A stretch of DNA of 64,000 nucleotides from Thermothelomyces thermophilus ATCC 42464 (GCF_000226095.1 NC_016476.1:2046001-2110000); one strand, 5' to 3'. Positions 1 to 12,432 are shown, counted from the stretch's first letter. Notes: generated by a model not told the origin, from the letters alone. Made by a program: numbers and translations.

Positions 1-199
1 CATCAACCAATGATGAAGTAACTACTGTGCATCGTATTTACGTTGACATTAATTGTGGTTCTCGACTTGCTCTACTGTGTAGACTACGTTCTATGCTAAT
101 TAGATACCCCATATGAATTTTCGCTGCCGCTGATGCACCATCCAAGCACCTTGTAAAAAAAAACCCTCTCTATATCTATCCGACATCTCCGCAGCTCAA

Positions 200-1958
200 T
201 TAGAAAATCTCACGCGGATCCCATCCAGCCCCCAGAATTCGGGCAGTGGTGTAGCACCCTAGCGCGACAAAGTACGACACGCCCGCGAAGATGACCAGGT
301 TCCTCCAAGCGCTCTCTGACGATCCCAAATCCAAAATGGCGCCGCCGATCGGCACGCTGCTGAGAGTCCCGAAGCTGGCCACCATCATGGCGGTCGAGAA
401 GAGGCGTCCGTACCGTCGGTGATCGCACAGCTGGCCGAGGCAGACGGGCACCAGCCCCAGGTTGCTCCCGCTCGCGATCCCGAAAAGCACCGCGTACGCG
501 ATCAGCATCGCCTGCGAGCTGCCCGCGGGCAGCCACAGCGCCAGCACCGTGATGACGCACAGCGCAATGGTCACGATGATGACGTTGAAGCGCCCGAGGC
601 GGTCGGCCAGGAAACCCGGGAGCACCCGGCCGAGCACCGAGCCGGCGTTCAGGTACGACAGGAGCAGGTAGCTCTCCGTGGCGTCCTGGCCGTGGGCGAC
701 CGCGTACGAGACGATGTACGTCAGGGGCACGAACAAGCCCCACTCCATGAAGAAGATGCCGATGGAGGCGAAAGCGAACCGGGCATCCGTGAAGACGCTG
801 AAGTCGGGCCACACCGACTGCACCTTGCGCCGGCCGTCCTGGCCCTTGGCGGGCGTCAGACGCGTCTTGATAAAGAGATTCGACGGGACGGCCAGGCCCA
901 GCATGATGAAGGCGAGGACGCGGCAGCTCCATGCGAACCCCACGCCCGGAAGCAGCGCCCTGAGCAGGACGGGAAACACGACCCCGCCGACGCCGCCGGC
1001 GGTGGTCGCGATCCCCGTCGCCAGCCCCCGGCGGACGTTGAAGAAGTGCGCTATGGCTCCGTAAGCCGGACTGTTCAGCAGCGCACCCCCCAGGCCTCCG
1101 AGGACCGAGTACGTGAGGATGATCTGGTAGTATTCTGACGTCTCGTCAGCACCACGAGGTTCGACCAAGCCAACATGGGATAGGGAAAAAAAAAGAGAGA
1201 GAGAGAGAAGAAAGAAAGGCAAGAGAGATAATTAAGGGGAGAGACGACATACCCTCGCACCAGCTCAGCAGCAGCAAGCTCAGGAAGATCAGCCCGCTGC
1301 CGGCGGCGACCAGCACGCGGGCGCCGAACCGGTCAAAGACGGGCCCGACCTGGATGCCGACGAAGAAGACGATGAAGAGGTAGAGGCTGAAGATCCAGCC
1401 GATCTCGGACGACGTCTTGTGGGCCAGCTGGTGGGTGGTGAAGTACGACTCGAACACGGCGGCCGAGTTGATCAGGCCAAAGAGCGACAGCATGGCGCAG
1501 AAGGAGCCCAAGACGACCAGCCAGGCCGTCAGCCCGCCCTCGGGGAAGTCCACCGTCGTCGCCGCCGAGGGGTGCAGGGTCAGGGCGGCGCCGGTGGGGA
1601 GGTCGTCATCGACGCCGCAGCCATCATTGTTGTCATTATTATTATTATCATCATCATTCTTATGGTTGTTGGTATTGTTGTTTCTGTGCTTGTGCTTGTT
1701 GTAATCACCATCCTCGTCGCTGGGGCTGTCCGAGCTGGCTTGTTTTCCCTCGGTGATGGCGGAGGTGGTGGTGTTGTCCTTCTGGAAGGTCCCGGGCTTA
1801 TCGGCGGAAACGGTGTCGCTGGAGGTGGAGTCCGGTATTAACCCGGCCTTTTTGGGATCAGGCAAGGAGAGGGAGAGGGCGGACGAGTCGCTGGCCGTGT
1901 AGCTGGCGTCGCTAAGGCAAGCGACCGCCGGCCTTACCCCATCGTTCTTCTCCCCCAT
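200..1958 (-). CDS. MFS monocarboxylate-type transporter
   Basis: Two exons, complement(1253..1958) and complement(200..1134), joined across a 118-bp GT-AG intron in phase 1, give 546 residues. The first about 140 residues form a hydrophilic, Asn/Asp/His-rich cytoplasmic tail. Membrane segments begin after the fungal MCT signature PEGGLTAWLVVLGSF, and the motif GPVFDRFGARV matches the loop between helices 2 and 3 of the major facilitator fold. Exon 2 supplies the remaining helices, including a second-half loop GFLADRLGRFNV. Fungal members of this SLC16-like family are proton-coupled plasma-membrane carriers of monocarboxylates or related small acids; many have no known substrate. The start ATG at 1958 is the first in frame. 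The unusual part is the long asparagine-rich N-terminus. Family is confident; substrate is unknown. Confidence 0.88.
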
Positions 1959-2626
1959 CTTATCGCGGCCTGTCCCTATCGGCTACCGCGATAACAGGCG
2001 CCGGGAAAGCCGGCGTAGGGTGGATTCGGCTCGGTCCCCGACAGCCCCCCTGAAGGGTGCCACTTTCTCCCTACGGGTCCTTATAATAATTGGTTTTGTT
2101 TCGCGTGGTCCTGGTCGGAGGTGAAGACCAATTTTCGCGTTCCGGCCTGATGAATCCGGAAGATTTGTAACCACGGCGGAGTGCAGCAGAGATGAAGATT
2201 GAACCCTATCAATTGACACAAGAAAACAGTTTGATGACGTGATGGCAGATGCTTTTTTTTTTTTAGGAACTCAGTGAGCTCTCACCGCAGAAGAATATAT
2301 TCAGAATATATTCACTCGGTTTCTGTCGCCTTCTTACGTGACCGAAATAGAATTTTTGCCTGGGTCTCGGCTCTCCTTCTCCACCTTCCCCATTGCAAGG
2401 TAGTAATAACAGGTAATGACAGCAAGCTACAGCCCTCACCTTTGCCGGCAGCCGCCGCTCTCCTACCGCCCCGCTTCGATTGCAAAACGGTTGAAAGGTG
2501 GTTTGCTGCAACATGTTGACTCCATCATGGCAGTGTGACAGATTCCAACTGTGCCACTGTTCAAAAGAGCACAAAGATCCGACTTCCCTCGTCTTGTGTT
2601 TCGGCGCCCCGTTCCCACTTCCTCTG

Positions 2627-2668
<42 letters not shown>

Positions 2669-4777
2669 TTGACGGCCTTGAACCGGAGACCGCCATCGCC
2701 CGGGACTTGGCAACCCCCAACAGCCGAAGCTAACCAGAGACTTGAGATCCACCGGAGGGCAGTTCGCACGTGCAGACATTGGCACTGAGACACCACCACC
2801 TTGGACAAAATAATTAGACGCTCCATCACCTGACGCGCAAGTACTCAGTAGGAGTCAGCACGAGGTCAGAGACTGGATCTGACCCCTTTCGGGTCGGGTT
2901 ACTCGGGAGGGGAAGCTGGTCTCGTGCACACACGGACGAGATGGCGCTCTCCCGCCAGTTTCACCCCAGCTGTGCAGAGTGTGCCAGCAGCGTGGACAGC
3001 GCTGGTCAAGATTGGCCGTCACACTGGCACAAAGCATCCGAAGCGACGTATACGGAGTATTATAGTAGAGGTTGTTGTAGGGAAGGTTGGTAGATAGGCC
3101 GGGTAAGCTAATAGGCCATCTGCCAGGATGTGTTGGCGCTTGTAGACCGGCTGCCGGGTTCGTGGTGCGTCAGAGGGGGCATCAGAGTATAGGCGGTGTG
3201 TCTTGCTGCCAATTGTGTAATTACTGTACAGCACTGCCGGTGTGACGTACAGTACACTATTGTCAAACAGTTGCACAAACAAGGCCTCCTTGTGCTGCTT
3301 GATCGGGGTTGGTGTAAGTATAGTACATACATATGTACATATGTATGTACTTAATCCGTACAGCACATGCAGAATATCTTGGAGGTCCTCTATATCCAGA
3401 CCTGAAAGCATTTGACCTATTATATGGTTAGATATGTATGTAGGTCATTAGGTACATACATACTTCTTTTATCTACGTGGATCGACAAGGTAGAAGGGTA
3501 TCCCGTGGAAACAAGGGTCTTCCCCGCTAGGAGAGGACTAAACGTATCACCCAACACCATACGTTCTACCCGAGACCTGGTAGAACAAATCTTGGCATAT
3601 CCTATCCTACGCTCTGCCTGACGATTGGCTCTGATCGGTTTCCTCTCCTAGTATCGCAACCCAAAGTTACTCTCTGCCTCTGAACAAACGGCAGGTACTA
3701 TTTGGCAAGGGACCTAGGTGATTAGACGATGCTGTATTAGTCGGTGCCAGATGCACCCTCAGAAACTGTTTCGCCGTACCGGCTGTTTGTTCACAACATT
3801 AGCTAGCGCATTGGACCCCTTAAATCTAGGGACACTACCTAATTGATTAATACGTGACGCAGGCAAGGACGTCGATCACCTTGAATATTCGATACTGCAG
3901 CGGCCTTCGAAATCAAGCCGTTAACAGAACGCACTAGTCGCCGGATGCAACAGGGCAAAAAAGGAAGGAAGGAAAGAAAACAGAAGAAAATCAAACACCC
4001 TTTCGTCTCTGTCGTGCAGGCTACGGTGGAACGAAGGACTGCAACTGTCACAAAGCCGCAGAGAGGGTCAATAACAACCAGCTTGGCGAAGGGAAGATCC
4101 CCACGACTTATACGATACCAAGAGCCGACGTATATTGCGATTTGGCGAGTCGGACAACCATGGTCCGGCCCTTTTACCGGACAAGACAACCCCAACGTTG
4201 CTCTGAGCCGACGCTGCGACCGGTTGAATGTGGCAGCATGACCGCCAAGGAATCACGGATATGACGGACCCCCGCTTCTTACAACGCATCGACGACCGTC
4301 CTTGGTCTCCAACCTTCCCTTCGCCGCTGCTTGGTGGCAGTGGCGATTAAGGACAGTTGCAGACTGGGAGGGAGCACCTAATTTGGTTGAACCCCGGTAG
4401 ATAGGCTTGCAACTTGCGACCCGGTCGAGCTCTCATGGGCTTATAACCCCCCCCCCCCCCTTCTTCGAATGATGCGAAAAGGAGGATCGAACGGTTAGGG
4501 AGAGCAGGGTGTATATACCATCTAATACGCTCTGGTGGCCGCATTCTTCCCAGTGCCGGAGATAGAAGCTACCTAATTAGGCACTACCTGACCTTTACAT
4601 ACATACCTATATAAGGTAGGCAGGCACCTAGGTTGATAAGCCGATCATCATCTTGCTTTTGATCTTTCCACTAATATTAACATGGAAAAGGCATTAGCAG
4701 CGAACTCGCGCGGCGCAGGCAGGAGAGACGACGTTTGATACTCAGGAATTCGTACGCCAAAGCCTCGAGTCGGAATC
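1959..4777. other. Intergenic region, no supportable gene
   Basis: About 2.8 kb between the diverging MFS and dehydrogenase genes. ORFs here are short, overlap in several frames and carry no recognisable motif; several are only homopolymer translations. It holds a 39-nt A tract (2627-2665), palindromic ATGTAC/GTACAT-rich DNA near 3315-3350, and a 14-nt C run at 4447-4460. It presumably carries both upstream control regions, but no specific site could be assigned. Confidence 0.6.
2627..2665 (+). repeat. 39-nt poly-A homopolymer
   Basis: An uninterrupted run of 39 A residues lies in the intergenic region upstream of the MFS gene. It is long for fungal DNA and would fit a retroposon tail, but no body with a recognisable RNA origin and no flanking target duplication was found. 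Its exact length could also be affected by sequencing error. Confidence 0.9.
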
Positions 4778-6596
4778 ATGGGCCCTCACAGCACGCTGGC
4801 GGGCGTCATTGCCCTGGCCGCCTTGTTGGTGACCGACGTCTCTGCTCAATCCTGTCCCGGCGTGACCGGCCGGTTCCAGCCCAAGATGGGCTCGGGGTAC
4901 AGGTACAGCGTGCTCGCGACCGGGCTCCGCAACCCTCGTCACATTGCCGTCGACGCTGCGGGCAACTTGTTGGTGGCCGAGGCCGGATCCCAGGCCGTTC
5001 GTCGACTGGTGCTGCAAGACCAGGGAGACATTGTGTGCGTCCAGTCTAATACACAGATCATAAGCGGATCGGTAAGTACCTAATTAATTACCTAGTTGAG
5101 CTGGGCATGCGTCTCGCCAACGAGTAATTATCCCCCTTAATTATCTCACCAAACCTTCTTATTCTATAAACACACGCTTAATTACACACTTCCTCGCAAG
5201 ACAAACCACGGGATCGCACTCAGCGCCGACGGCAAGACCCTCTTCACCTCGAACCTCGCCAGCGTGACGGCCTACTCGTACGACGCCGCCACCGGCCAGG
5301 TCGGCCAGGCCAGGCCGATCGTGACGGGCATGTCCTTCCAGGGCAGCCATCCGACCCGCGCCATCGCCACGTCTAAGTGGAGCCCGGACACGATCCTGGT
5401 CGCCCGGGGCTCCCAGAGCAACATCGACACCCTGGCCGTCGACCGGGCCGCCGCCCGCAGCATGATTAAGACCTTCAGCATCAGCCAGGGCCTGCAGGCC
5501 GCCCACGACTACGCCACCGGCGGCGAGGTGCTCGCATGGGGCCTCCGCAACATTGTCGGCATGACCGAGGATCCCGTCTTTGGCGGTATCGTACGTCCCT
5601 ATGGCTCCTATTGCTTTTTTTTGTTTTTTTTTTTTTCGTGTATGTGTGTGTGTGTGTGTGTGTGTTTGGGGGGGGGGGGGGGGGGGATCAGGGGAAAGGG
5701 GAAAGAGGCAATCCAACCGTAGGGAAGAGAACAGAGTCGCTAACGCCGTCTGCACCCCCCTCCTTCACTTCCAGTGGTCCGTTGAGAACCAGATGGACGA
5801 CTTGCGCCTCAACGGGAGGGACATCCACAACGACAACCCGGCCGAGCGGCTGAGCTACCACGGGATCCTCAACGACACCGAAAACCGGTACAAGGGCCTC
5901 AACTACGGCTATCCGTCGTGCGTGCCCGCCTGGGACCCCCAGAATGTCGGCATCGACGGCCTGCTGGTCGGCTCCCTGTTCAAGCCCGACAACGTGCCCA
6001 ACGTCGACGCCAACGAGTGCGCCAACAATCGCATGACAGGCCGTCTGCACTTCCACGCCCACACCGCCCCGCTCGACATCAAGTTCAACAAAAACAGCAC
6101 GGCCGCCTACATTGCTTTTCATGGAAGCTGGTGCGTTCTTCCTTTTCTTTTTGTGCCCCCTCCCCCCCGTTTTGCTTTGCCATTCCTCCTGTCTTAGTTC
6201 CGCTTGTTTCTTCCCTCGAGGGTGATTGATTGAAGGGTAGAATGGAAAGCATGGAATCGAGAGAGATGAAAAAAATTGAAATAAAAACTCGATTCCAAAT
6301 CGAGTACCTAATTAATTTACAAACTCACTCTTACACGTACACTCACACACGCACACACATATAGGAACCGCAACCCGGCTGATGGCTACCGCGTCACGCG
6401 TGTCGACTTTGCCGACGGCCAGCCCGTGCACCACGTCACCAGCAGGACGGCCCAGGTCCCCGTCATGGAGAACAGCAACATTGGCGCCTGTCCCATGAAC
6501 TGCTTCCGCCCCGTCGGCCTCGCTTTTGACGAGAAGGGCCGGCTGTTTGTGTCTAGTGACTCGTCGGGCGAGATCTATGTCATTTATGGTGCTTAG
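4778..6596 (+). CDS. Secreted glucose/sorbosone dehydrogenase-like protein (AA12-like)
   Basis: Four exons, 4778..5071, 5201..5590, 5775..6130 and 6365..6596, encode 423 residues. The product starts with a clear signal peptide, with cleavage likely after VSA near residue 23, so it should be extracellular. Beta-propeller strands of the glucose/sorbosone dehydrogenase family are visible: LATGLRNPRHIAVDAAGNLL, NHGIALSADGKTLFTS, WGLRNIVGMTEDP, GLNYGYPSC and IAFHGSWNRNPADGYRV. The last closely resembles the PQQ-binding region of fungal pyranose dehydrogenases. In family AA12 such proteins use pyrroloquinoline quinone to oxidise sugars and pass electrons to copper oxygenases or cytochromes; no haem or cellulose-binding domain is attached here. 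Intron 2 holds a TG microsatellite and a 19-nt G run. Fold is confident; cofactor and substrate are inferred. Confidence 0.82.
5643..5686 (+). repeat. (TG)n plus G19 tract inside an intron
   Basis: Intron 2 of the dehydrogenase gene carries about eleven TG dinucleotides followed by 19 consecutive G residues, upstream of the acceptor at 5774. Such a tract could slow splicing or be length-variable between strains; the reading frame is not affected. Confidence 0.9.
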
Positions 6597-8399
6597 GGGC
6601 TAGGATAGGAAGACATTGGGAAGTGAAGGAAAAGAAGACGGGTATTGGGTTAAGTTGTGTTTATGATTCTCTTGGGCATGTTGTACCTATCTGAATTAAC
6701 ATTTAAACCATGAGTACGTATTCCAACATTGGCAATCACTCGTAGATGTGCCCCGTACTCATACCCCTTAATTATCCTTCAAGTAATTAAATGTTTGGTA
6801 GGATTTACTAGGCAGGGGGAAGGGGGGGAGCGTCCCCCTGTGCTTTGTACGTCGCTTTGTCGGTTTTTGCTGAATGGGTGGTCCGGTCCGCAGGCGTACC
6901 TGATCACTCAAAGCTGCCTCTCTTATAAAACGTGACACTACGCATAAACAGGCGAATTGGCGTCACAAAGTGTGAGAAGCGTACAGTACAAGCTTCTCTT
7001 GCATGCTCCACAAGCGCCCAGGGCAACGTGTATTGCTCGCTAAACACATTGGCCATTCCCTTTGTCTATAAATAGCGCTCTTTTACTCTCTCTTTCTTAG
7101 GTAGTCTACAAGGCACTCTGTTGAACCTTGGAAGCCACCGCCGCAGGAACTTCTTCTGTTGTTCGAGACTTTTAACTGCGTTTCGTACAAAGCTTTTGTT
7201 CCAAACTATTAGCTTGTAAGGTCTCTCGGCTCGCAGTTGAAGAAACAGAAACACCACGACGGCTTATGATGGACAGTGAGGGCTTCCGCCTAGCTCTTTT
7301 TTTTGCCAGATTCGAGTCAGGCGAACACGAACAATGGGCATCGTGAACAGCGTGGTCCAGGTAACCAATGACCGACCCTTTTGAAAGTCTACATGTACCA
7401 GTATAAGAATCACTGCTCCTCTAATACCCTTTACTTGAATCAATATTACTCTCTCCACGCAACTTAGCATATCCAGGAAGAGGAAAAAAAGGAAGAAAAG
7501 AAAGCAACAGGGCAGGACTCCTCACAAGTGATCTATATTACAACTCGCCCAACCCCATCACCACAGACTCGGCATATCAAGGCCCCTGACCAGAACGAAC
7601 ATCAACATGCCTTCTCCTTCTCCTTCTTCTCCCTCCGGCAGCACCGCGCCCTCGGTCCGCATCACGGACGACTACGGCACGACAACGACTCACGACCACA
7701 CGCTCCCGCGTATCGTGGTGGACCCGCCCAAGGAGAACCGGGGCAAGTGCGGCGCAAGCAGCACTGCTGCGGCAGGTGTGCGAAACGGGGACAGGCTCGG
7801 CCCTGTCCACGCTGCCAAGACCAGCAATAAGAAGTGACGGCTGCCTATTCCCCTTCTCTAGCGATCAGGGAAAGGTGAGAGCGGGACGGAATGCCAGGCT
7901 GGTGCGTAATTGCATGTCCCAGATCTGGATGGGGGTCTTGGCGTGGATAAGGTATACTGAGGGATCCGTGAGATGCCGAGTTCATCTGGGTAGTAGAGGG
8001 TAGGAAAACATGCTGAGCTCCTTTATTGGCTTGCTTAGAAACAAGAAAGCCATGGCTGGCTGTGATTGGTGAATAGGGAAATGAAAGGGCGAGAGACGGC
8101 CACGAGTTTGTGCTGACACGTGGTTGACAAAGGCTAACCCTCTGCAGAGTGCCTAATTACGTACCTAATCAATTGAAGTGAGGATAGGATGAGATTCATG
8201 TGCTTGGTGGCCATGGAAGCCTAGTGGGGTGAACGACTGATTAAACAAAACTGCCAGCCAAGCACGTAGAATTTCTATTTTCCAGGCGGATGCTCTTTTG
8301 GAGAATGTCGTACGTACGACCACCTCTGTCCGGAACCGGAGACTACATGCGGTCTCCTTTTCCTGTCGGATAGCCCGCCATCGTCACCATCAACATCGT
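6597..8399. other. Intergenic region between convergent genes, with one possible small ORF
   Basis: About 1.8 kb between the ends of the dehydrogenase gene and the minus-strand gene finishing at 8400. Apart from the small ORF at 7607-7837, no coding region is supported. Presumably it contains both 3' ends. Confidence 0.55.
7607..7837 (+). CDS. Possible small protein, unrecognised
   Basis: A 76-codon ORF starts at an ATG in excellent fungal context (CATCAACATGCC) and is preceded by a pyrimidine- and CA-rich leader resembling fungal 5' UTRs. The peptide begins with a Ser/Pro-rich stretch and contains TTTHDHTLPRIVVDPPKENR, which looks less random than its shadows in other frames. No domain, signal peptide or membrane segment is seen. 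It may be the first exon of a longer gene or a chance ORF in the 1.8-kb gap between two convergent genes. Confidence 0.33.
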   Translation: MPSPSPSSPSGSTAPSVRITDDYGTTTTHDHTLPRIVVDPPKENRGKCGASSTAAAGVRNGDRLGPVHAAKTSNKK

Positions 8400-9452
8400 T
8401 TATGATGCATATCCCAGCAGGATCCTGGGGGCCGTGTTGGAGGAGTCCTTCGTCGTCGTCCACTCGTCGGGCTCCGGCTCGTCGACGTACTCGGTCTGGC
8501 CGACGGGGCGGTTCGCAACCCAGCGGACCAGCAGGTAGGCGTCCTTGGGGGGCTCGGGTCCCCGCAGGTCAAGCCGCCGCGACCGGCGCAGGACCAGCTT
8601 GCTGGACTTGCCGTCGAAGTGTACCTGCGTGATGCGCGCGAACAGGTCGCGATGGAGCGTGTAGAGCATCCCCTATGTCTCCTTTGTTAGCGCACGTTGG
8701 GGAGAGGTCGCTAATGAAGAATGCCGGGTAAGTGTTCTCGGGGAAGAAGCGTAGGGGTCCAAAGCGTACGGGTTTGGTATGATGTCCGGTGTGTTGGCCC
8801 TGCTCTAGCCGGAACCTGACCAGCCGGACGGCGGAATGGACCTCGCTATACAGGACCTGATCACCAGGCGCAACGTTGGAGTCGGCCATAACGCACGCAA
8901 CATGCGGCTTCGTTTTGTCGACGGGAAAAAAGGCAGCCACCGGCAGGTAATACTCCTCAGGCATTAGCCGCTGGCGGAACGGGAGGGCCAGCCCCGTGCA
9001 CTGTCTGATTTCCAAAGCGTCAGTGCTAAATCAACAGGGTGTCAGTCTTCAAAGGAATCCGCTCAATCAGACGGGGAAGCTTACAACCAGGGATCCCAGA
9101 TCTCGTTGTCCATCTCGTACAGTTGTTCAAGACAGTGCTGAAACCATCTGAACTTGTAATCCTCAAACCGCCATTCTGCGGGGGACATGTCTGGTCCGAG
9201 TCTATCCATCCATAATTCGTCGCAAGCAACTTCGGCGACGAGCTCATCCGGGAGCCATGATTCAAAGAAGCGGGGGTCGAAATCCCGCGTCCCGTCGTCG
9301 TCGACATCGAGTGGCTGGCGCACGGCAACCCCTAGATAATCGAGATGTTCTTGGTCAAGAAAAGGGGTATTGATCAGTTCAAGCTTCTCCGAGATCTGAA
9401 GAACCCTGAACAACTGTTCCTGCTCAAGCGCGGCGCGTCGGATTTCCTCCAT
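8400..9452 (-). CDS. Unrecognised three-exon protein
   Basis: Exons complement(9085..9452), complement(8770..9025) and complement(8400..8672) join across introns of 59 and 97 bp to give 298 residues. The first intron is well supported (GTAAGC donor, TTTAG acceptor, frame closes exactly). The second uses a GTACGC donor and a CATAG acceptor preceded by GCTAAC, a good branch-point sequence. The product is acidic and tryptophan-rich in its N-terminal half (DELWMDRLGPDMSPAEWRFE), with no signal peptide or membrane segment. The C-terminal third contains a possible beta-rich unit (LYTLHRDLFARITQVHFDGK). I do not recognise the family. It lies upstream of a nuclease-like orphan in the same orientation, but the 785-bp gap argues against linkage. 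Confidence 0.6.
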
Positions 9453-10085
9453 AGTGCGCAAAATATAAGTTAGCAGGGACGGGTACACGCCGAGTTTGAC
9501 TCTGAATGTTGGTGCGTGTGAATGGGAGCGACAAGTTTCTGTTAGGCGACGATTGTGGCCCAAAGCGGACGAGAAAGCTGCGGGTTCCGAGTTCAAGAGC
9601 TGCGGATTTTCCTTCCCTGTAGGGAGTATTTTTGAGATGGTCGCCTGGCTGCCTCGCAAGGCATGCCCGCGCACCCGCCGAACAAATCACAGGCAGGCGC
9701 CCGCACTCAATCTCTTCCAAGAGTACGATTGGGTGATATAGAGAAATGTCGGTCCCAACACACAAACAAACAACAAGGGTTCAGAGCGATCGCCCAGTCA
9801 AAGCTTGCAGGCACGGAACGCCTACAGTGTACGGATTATTCCGGATGCTCTGGAATCGGGAAGCCCTACAGAGTAATCCGTATGGGACAAAGAAGTGGGA
9901 ACTTGGCACTGTGCGCCATTTCGTTCTGATGGCCTGCATTATGCGACCGCTCTCCACATTCATGCCATCATGCCATAGCACCGGAATAACAGCGCGCATG
10001 TGATTGAGATTCGAAGAGCGTGGGAGACACTTTATTTAAGGTAAAGTTCGTGAAAAAAAGAAAAAGCGAGAGCGAGAGCGAGAGC

Positions 10086-10119
<34 letters not shown>

Positions 10120-10237
10120 GCGAGCTAAAGAACACGACTAATAGCTGAACGACAGAACGATGAAACGACAAAAAGCCAAAAAAACATGATGACAACAGAC
10201 AGAACGACGTTAAGGCCAGGGCTCGTCAAGGCTGTTT
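9453..10237. other. Intergenic, with a GA-rich microsatellite
   Basis: Probable promoter of the three-exon gene on its left and 3' region of the nuclease-like gene on its right. It includes a purine tract of (GCGA)n and (GA)n at about 10,066-10,125. ORFs here are short and lack features. Confidence 0.55.
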
Positions 10238-12428
10238 CTACTTGGACGATCCGCTACTGGCAGAGTGAGAGTGCGAAGATTCATTGATGTGCAGCTCTAT
10301 CATCAGGCCGAGGAGCCGACGGACGAAGACCTGCATGTTCTCTTTGTCGAACGTCTTCCAGGGACCGAAGCGGTGCATAACCAAAAAGCCGTCAATCTTT
10401 GGGAGGTCTGGAGTTTGAACCGGTTTTTTCGGATTGTCGCCGACGCTGGCCTGCTGGGTCGCCCGAGCCTTGGCCCTCGTCACTGGGCCGCTATCCTCTG
10501 GCTGGTCCGACTTCGTTGCCGACCGTATTGCCAAAGCGCCCGAGATGCCAGAGGTGCGTGTTGTCACCCTCGGCTGGTCGCCACCGCTGGCCTGGGGCTG
10601 CTTCTTCTTTTCCTCACCCGCGGGGGCATTTTCTGATCCACGCGACCCTCGAGAGGGACTGGTCGAGCTGCTACGCTGTGACTGGTTTGAGGCCGGCGGC
10701 CTCAATGTCTTGCCCGAGCCACCGTCGGCGCCGGTCGTAGAATGGCCCGCGCCCAACTGCGAGGCATGTTGGGTCGCCCCAGGCTGAGCCCTCGTGGTGC
10801 GCCCGCTATTCGCGGGCTGGCCGGTCTTGGTTGCCGACCGTGCCGTCAGCGTGCCCGAGGTGCCGGTCGAGCTGCTGCGCTGTGACTCGCTCGATGCTTG
10901 CGTCTCCGGTGTCCCGCCTGCGCGGCCGCCACGGGTCGACTGATTACTTACCAGGGATGACTCGGCCTTCTGCCGACGCGACCTCTCGCTGAGAGCTGCC
11001 TGCACTGCCGGGTCTTTCCATCCTTTAATATCGCCTTCCACGCCCATCTTTTCGATCTGGTCCAGAAAGGCTGGCGAACCGAGCGTTTCCTCGAAGTTGC
11101 TTGCTAGAAGATCAGGACGCGTATGCTTCAAGGGAGGCGGTCTCGTCGTCGTCATGCCCGCCTTTAACGGGGCGTTACGGATGTACTCCTCATACGCCTG
11201 TCCATACTCGCCGATGATGATCCATATCTCGTCGCGGGTTTGGGAAATCATCAGTCGCCTGAGGAGTCAGATGCACGGCGGTTAGCAATGGCGTTTTCTG
11301 TGAAGAAGTGGGGTGGAAGGACGTCGATGGAGAATAAGGTATCACGTCTCTCGTGTTGCTTCGTGGTGCTTACCTCTTTCTACCGCTGGCAGAAGCCTGA
11401 AGGAGTCCAACGTGACTCTGGCTGTTGCAAATCCAAGCGGCCATCTCAGCCGCCTCTTGTCTCTCAGTCGGCACCTGGATGGAACTCCTTACGGCCGACT
11501 TGGCTTCACAGATGGCCAGCGGCCGTGACAGGCCGCCTTCAAGCGCTCCATTGCACAGGTAGCCGTCCACTCGCGCCTCTAGCAAGACGCTTTCGTCGTA
11601 TTTTCTTGTCTCTTGATTTGCCGTCGGTACCTTGAGGTGCAAGGCCATCCGGGGCGGAACCCAGTGCAGCGGTTCGAAGTTCTTGTGGAAGAGCTGCGTC
11701 ACCGCTTGGAGCAGCAGCAGCAAGGCCGTGTTCACGTACGCCTCGTCTGCCGATGGCCTGTTCTCTGCAGTACCTCTGGCTGCCGGGTACGATCTCGCCG
11801 CCGGCGTCGCGGAGATTGGAGGGATCCCAGACGTGGACGGCTGCGAGGGCAAATCCGCCCCCTGCGGCTCCTGCTGCTGCGGAGGTGTCACTGGTCTGGC
11901 GCTGCTGGTTCCAACCAGAGGGCCCGATCCAATCCGAGGTTTGAAAATCTTGGACCTTCCTTCATTGTCACCTTTTGTGTGTGTGATGGCCATGACCTGC
12001 CAGTACCGCACCATGGCAAAGTAACCGGAGGCAGGAGACGGATGCAGGTACTCCGGGTCCCCTTGGCGCCTCTGAAATTCATGCAGGTATTGGTCCAGAG
12101 GGGCGAGTTTCTGGGACATCAACCGACTTGCCCATTCATCAGCTGTGTGGGAAATGAATCCCTTGTACCCGGTCTCCTTGTCGTCTCTGAACAGTCTCGT
12201 GAAGCTTTCGATGTGGGTCCCGTTGTACCGGTACCAGATTGTGCGGAGGTGGAGGTACTCGGTGTGAGTAATATCCGATCCAGATTTATCGAAGAGGCAA
12301 TCCGAGACGGCAAGTTGGGTGAGCCTTCCATGTCGCTTGACCTCGTCTCGGATATCTTCGTCTTCTCGGACTGCCGAGGCCCATTCGTTGATGGTTTTGG
12401 CCACATCATGCCGCTTAGCAGTCGCCAT
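10238..12428 (-). CDS. Fungal PD-(D/E)XK nuclease-like orphan with low-complexity insert
   Basis: Two exons, complement(11374..12428) and complement(10238..11258), with a 115-bp intron (GTAAGC...CTCAG, phase 2), encode 691 residues. I place the start at the ATG at 12,428 (MATAKRHD); the frame stays open further upstream but without another ATG. The core has features of a large fungal family with a PD-(D/E)XK-like fold: an acidic VDGYL near residue 285, ICEAK near 305 (the E-x-K pair), EAAEMAAWIC, and LMISQTRDEIWIII after the intron. The usual C-terminal element (FLVMHRFGPWKTFDKENM) is present but separated from the core by about 220 Ser/Thr/Gln-rich residues containing an internal duplication. 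Nuclease activity is an inference from the motif; most relatives are uncharacterised. Confidence 0.68.
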
Positions 12429-12432
12429 CGTA

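Noticed and set aside
2263-2829. A 188-codon minus-strand ORF
   Set aside because: Its middle is a poly-Phe run produced by the A39 tract and its ends lack any recognisable feature; equivalent frames exist in all three phases around the homopolymer.
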